Assembly (NCBI GenBank): GCA_940671915.1
Contig: CALNVZ010003430.1
Location: forward strand, 20,170,140 to 20,234,139
Length of the DNA stretch: 64,000 nt
Reading direction: 5' to 3'
DNA from: Paracentrotus lividus
Lineage: Eukaryota > Echinodermata > Echinoidea > Camarodonta > Echinidae
Below, one piece after another: positions 59,450 through 64,000 of this stretch. The position numbers and the translations under genes were made by a program. The first letter of the stretch is position 1. The number at the start of each line of letters is the position of its first letter. Under the pieces are notes generated by a model, which saw nothing but the letters and a program-made list of their open reading frames with translations, was not told the origin of the DNA and ran no database searches.

Positions 59450-62400
59450 CTCGTAGTTAAGAAAGATACTAAATTCGAATGACACAAAAGTATAGACAGC
59501 CTCTACTGGATAAGCAAGTGGATTAGAAACGCAATATAATTAGTTCGCTTTTTATATTTTCCTGTTAACATGGCCTTGCCCATCGTCATGCATGAGGAAA
59601 CCGAAAAACGACACCCTTCGCAATCCCTGTCATCGCTCCGCGTAACGGAATTAGAGCGTTAATTGCTGCCAATTGGCGCCGTTAAAAGAAACGGGGCACT
59701 CCCAGGGGTCGTTCAGAAATTCTCGCATAGCGTGTTGAAAAACTATCTGCCCCCGTAGCATCATCATTCAAACTGCACCAATCGGTAACAGCAAGTAAAC
59801 GGAACAACCTTTACCCAAACTAACAACGATAACACCCATAGCAACTATAGTCTATCATTCAGCTAATTCAATTTGAACTCATAACTCCACATGCTCTTAG
59901 ACCTGGCCCAGACGGATAGCGGTTAGGTGGGTGTGTATTAAAAAGCAGCTTGAGGTGAGTTACCGTTGTCGGAACAGCTGCGATCTCATATTTCTAGCAT
60001 ACCGACAGTCTCCGAGAAAGCGAGTGTTTTCAAGAACGTCCTGTGAGCATAACTTCCATAGCCTATTCAAGGGCGCACGTTACGTGTAAAACACAGCCAT
60101 GCCCTTGTAAGTGTGAAATCCTGAACATAAATGAAACATTGTTCAACGGCATGTCCATGCTCTAAATAATACAATGTTATTAACCTTTTCACATAACAGT
60201 CCATTCAATATAGATAATGCAATACCAAATTGCTCACAAGCAAGCAGTAATAAGCAAACTGTCACAACCAAGATTAAAAACCCTACACGTAAAAGCTGAA
60301 ATCTGTTCACTAATTTCCGGTTAATTAATTTAAGTTTTGGCCATAGCTCGTCAGCAGCAGCGTTTTGGTGTTTACAACCGATAACAGCGATTGCTAATAA
60401 TGTTGCATTTAACATTTGAAGCGTGTTTAATTGACTATCTACATTCGCCAAAATAATCATGCAATACTATAATACACTTGTAGTATGACGGCCAATTCGT
60501 CTATACAATAATATAGGCAAAAACTTAAATCTCAAGGAGCAGTAATGCAATGTATGATGGCCAAACCTGAACAGATCGTTTAGTGGAGGCATAATATAGC
60601 CATTCAAGAAATTTAGATAATTGATGCAGCTAGTCAAAGGTTGAGTATGCCAAAAATAATCAACGCAGCTTACAGATCTTCGTACATTGAAGTTCTCATA
60701 ACATTGTTAGACGTGCCCATCATACTCAATCGGCATCTCATGACCACAGTCGCTTAGTCCTGCAAGTAGTATATCATGCCACATATGCGACTAGCAAATT
60801 CAATGTCTGTCTGGCCATTATTCCACTTAAGCATTCATCACGTTTCTCCTTCAAACAAGTCCTGTCCAATATAAAAGTCATAAATTTGTTCTCAGGCCGC
60901 TGCAAGCACAGATTCCATACTCCAATTGCCTTCAATAGTAGATTAAACCGCCGAACGACCTCAATCAAAACATTAAGAAAGCGAGCCCAGACGACAATCG
61001 GGCATCCATGCACATACTTACAAGCTCGGCAACACAGCCCGCGCTATTTCCCCTTCAAACCATTCCAGAAGAGTACCAGAAACCATGGGCTGCTGCAGGC
61101 GTACTTGGGACATTCCCTTACGTCGTCTTGATGGGCGAGGATAATGTCTGCGTTAACAGCTAATGTGCGCCGCCACATCGAAGCAATCTAGACTAAACCG
61201 CATTAACAGATTAAGAAAACAAACCAGACACATACGGTAGTTTAACATGCTACTGTACAAGCTATCTGTTATGCACACAAAGCTATCATTGCGGCCGTGT
61301 AATACGTTGGAAAGAAAAAACCCAGTCAGGATAAAGTTTCTTCTACTCCTCGTTATAATTAAAGTATTGTACCAAAAAAACATGTATACACATCTGGTAA
61401 CGATTCTTTAAAAAATGATTCCAACCTGCATAATGCTTATAACGGTAAATAAACACGGCAATGGATCCGCATGTGGGGAATAATGCATACCATTACAATA
61501 ATGCATAGCCTGTATTAACAATGGCTGCAATATTTGAGACAACGCTGGCGTCTAGACAACAAAAGGGAATGATTCGAGTAGGTAATAGTCTACGTAGATA
61601 ACCAGACTTTGTATATCAAATGATAAATGATACATTAACCTATCTCTGCGAATGTCTGCAGACTGGTATTTGACATGAGGTAGAGTTTGTTTAAGAGTAA
61701 TATGTCAACCAAGACGGGCGGGACGCGGAGAACGGGGAAAACAAGTTCTAGGTTGAAAAGAGAAGAACCGAAGAAACGGACAAACATGGATGATGGCTGC
61801 GATGGGCTCGGATGGGTATCTAAATCATAATGAACGATTAACATTGGGGTTGATTTAGATAACCCCGATAGCGATAGAAAAGCAGAGGAGGAGAATTTTA
61901 TGTGGCCACCTGATGTTTGCATGTTATTGAAACAGGAATAATCGATACCCAGTGAGAACGGTTAGGGTGGGTAGTGGCGAGGCAGACGAACTGCGGTTAT
62001 CTGGAGGATCATTGAGATGGGTTTTCACGGAACCTGTGACATGAGATCCGCACCGGTGAAGGTGTCAGAGATCGGATAATGAATGGCAGATAATTGTGAT
62101 GTCACTTTGCAATTATTCAATATGGGGGCATCCACATTTGGTCCCGGATGCTAGTATGATATAGTAGGTCGCACAAAGGTGGTATCCAAACTCCCACCCA
62201 GAAATTCGGCGTAGGTTATCACGATGTAGGTAATGTGGAACAAGTGCAGTTTGCGGTTATATACTTTCCACACTATTCATACCATCACACCGATATACTC
62301 ACATTCAGCATAGTTACGAAAACTGGCCGCATGTAGCACATATGGACGTTCCCAAGCAAGCCTCACTATAATAGCTTATGGGAAGGAACGTTATCAAACC

Positions 62401-63660
62401 GAGTCGGATTACAGAGTTGTTTTGGTATGCCGCTCGCGTAGAACAGACGAAAGAGCCTATTGACCAGCCGAGGCGCAAATACCCAATGCACAAAGAATGT
62501 GTCAGAAGGCTGGCATCTAACGCTACCGCAATGCGCCACTGATTGGCCGAGACTCTCAACTACCCTCTATCCAATTGATCGATGACATCAAAACAAGCAT
62601 TGTGGCACGGTTACTGGATGACATCTCACTACGCATCCCGACCGTCACCCACCCCATCATCCCTTCAGGATCACCAATCGGCAATTTAACACAGCGTGCG
62701 AACTGTGATCCTACCTCATCTAACATCAGTACTCTACGAGGTTTTAGACAAGAAGCAAGCGGTTCATGTCTTTACTGGTCGAGTTCCAACTGCCCCTCAC
62801 CAGTCATGCTATTGCCCTTATCTGGAGATAGAGCCGACTACAGGGAGCCTGCAATATACAACTGGATTATAATCGAATCTACATACTCGCGTTTCTGTGA
62901 GATCCATTACCACTTCTCACCTCCCCGCCCCCCCACCCCGCCCCCCCCCCCCCCCCCCCTTTTCGAAGTGGAAGCCTTCCTCCGAGGCGAGCTATCATCC
63001 TCCTGCTATCTCTCTCCTGATTAACATTATCCTAATAGCAAACCAACATCACACTATGCAAACCATGCTAGCTGCCTGATAGTCGAAGTCGTCACCAAGC
63101 CCAACAAGTAGCAACGGTGGCCTGCAGCAAGGAATGTCACTGGTGGAATGTAACGGATTACAGCTCACACAGCAGCAAAACATCAACTACAAACTAAATC
63201 TTGAGCGCAAGTCCACGGCAGCTGTTCAGCCGCAGCTATGAATTGGGCGACCCAGATGCATGTCGGGCAGAGGAAACTCTATATTGATAGTCTAGGGGCA
63301 CCTGACGCCGAGTCTCCTATTTATTTTGCATGAATGAATGACAAGGGTATATGCTTAGTGCATGATCCAGGACGCAGGGGGCACACCCGCTCACACACTG
63401 AAACACGGTTCAGTTGGTTACAAGTGGTGAGGGCATACGTGCTATCGGACAAGCGGGAACTCCAACTTAAAAGACTGAACGAGGAGACCTTGACGCTTGT
63501 TTTACATTTTCGATACTGTCCCTCAGTTCGATATTACCTTACATGGTTTTCGGAACTTTACAATACAATGAACACTTACTTGAATACAACTCGAACGGAG
63601 GCATACGTAAAAGCATGTTTAGTAGGTAATACAGATTTAGGCCGATAAGCTTCATTGAAG
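59450..63660. other. 4.2-kb block with balanced composition, no gene recognised
   Basis: Compared with the rest of the window this block has fewer A/T runs, more even base use and more CpG per line, yet I find no exon, repeat ends or known protein in any frame. The only low-complexity piece is a C run at 62938-62960. It lies in the presumed large myosin intron or upstream region. It may be an old insertion or simply a different isochore-like patch. Confidence 0.35.
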
Positions 63661-64000
63661 CCCGACAGTTTATCGACCATACATTAAATGCAATTGTTAA
63701 ATAAACGTAAGCTTCCATAATGATAAAATAGCATTTAGCATGTCTGTGAAAATACAATTAGCAAATACTTGGGAGGTAGAGTTTAAACAAATTAGATAAT
63801 TCAATGGCATTGTGTAAAGCGCATGTTGAATCAAAGAGCAGCCATGTTTTTGCTTATGATGATTAATACAAAATGGCCCTTATTGAAAAGCCATAAAAAG
63901 ACATGATCAAACCAATGTATTCTATAGACGATTTTAGAAAGACTATAAGGAATATTAAAAACTAAAAAAGAACCATACATTTTGTTGCTTTGCAAGCTAT
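63661..64000. other. Right edge, AT-rich, nothing recognised
   Basis: Return to ordinary AT-rich non-coding sequence. No exon or repeat seen. Confidence 0.4.

Noticed and set aside
62575..63024. 149-codon open frame
   Set aside because: It ends in a poly-C tract translated as prolines, has no domain, no splice context and no coding-like third-position bias.

Overview
This is animal nuclear DNA: AT-rich, intron-bearing, full of short transposon relics and microsatellites, with no bacterial-type gene packing. The best anchor is a muscle myosin heavy chain gene with GT-AG introns near the right end. I infer a marine deuterostome, most likely an echinoderm, from the repeat types, the recurrence of the octamer TACATGTA (a dozen copies in the first 8.4 kb), the CR1/L2-like LINE tail and the long-read gap-filled assembly style. 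That assignment is inference only.

Layout. 1-3.97 kb: two minus-strand exons of a proline/glycine/tyrosine-rich protein that runs off the left edge, with three small inverted-repeat elements in its intron. About 3.55-15.43 kb and 15.46-27.32 kb are two versions of the same ~11.9-kb stretch, separated by a run of 25 N. They differ mainly by scattered small insertions and deletions, which looks like a gap-filling or haplotype redundancy rather than a biological duplication. 27.3-34.1 kb holds a second redundancy: a block seen at 14.2-15.4 plus 27.3-30.76 kb recurs at 30.76-34.06 kb, and two transposon insertions are present in only one version. 34-39 kb is repeat-rich non-coding DNA.

39.6-44.3 kb: a previously unnamed three-exon minus-strand gene for a small secreted protein with eight cysteines after the signal peptide. 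All its splice junctions are phase 1, and its second intron contains a SINE, a palindromic element carrying two tRNA-like sequences, and a large (AAAT)n array. 45-49 kb: inverted-repeat transposons and low-complexity DNA. 52.8-53.3 kb: a CpG-rich promoter with CRE, E-box and YY1-like sites and a plausible plus-strand first coding exon. 55.5-57.75 kb: the last four exons of a minus-strand muscle myosin heavy chain gene with its polyA signal. 57.75-64 kb: no further myosin exon, so either one very large intron or the 5' part of the gene lying beyond the window.

The protein genes show no functional link to one another. The most novel material is in the mobile DNA: a dispersed family whose tRNA-like core is bounded by inverted GTCGG ends, and a TA-flanked palindrome with a tRNA-like sequence in each arm. 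Both mix SINE and DNA-transposon features. Several elements have target duplications readable directly (TA, TTAA or 5 bp), and two have matching filled and empty sites inside the window.
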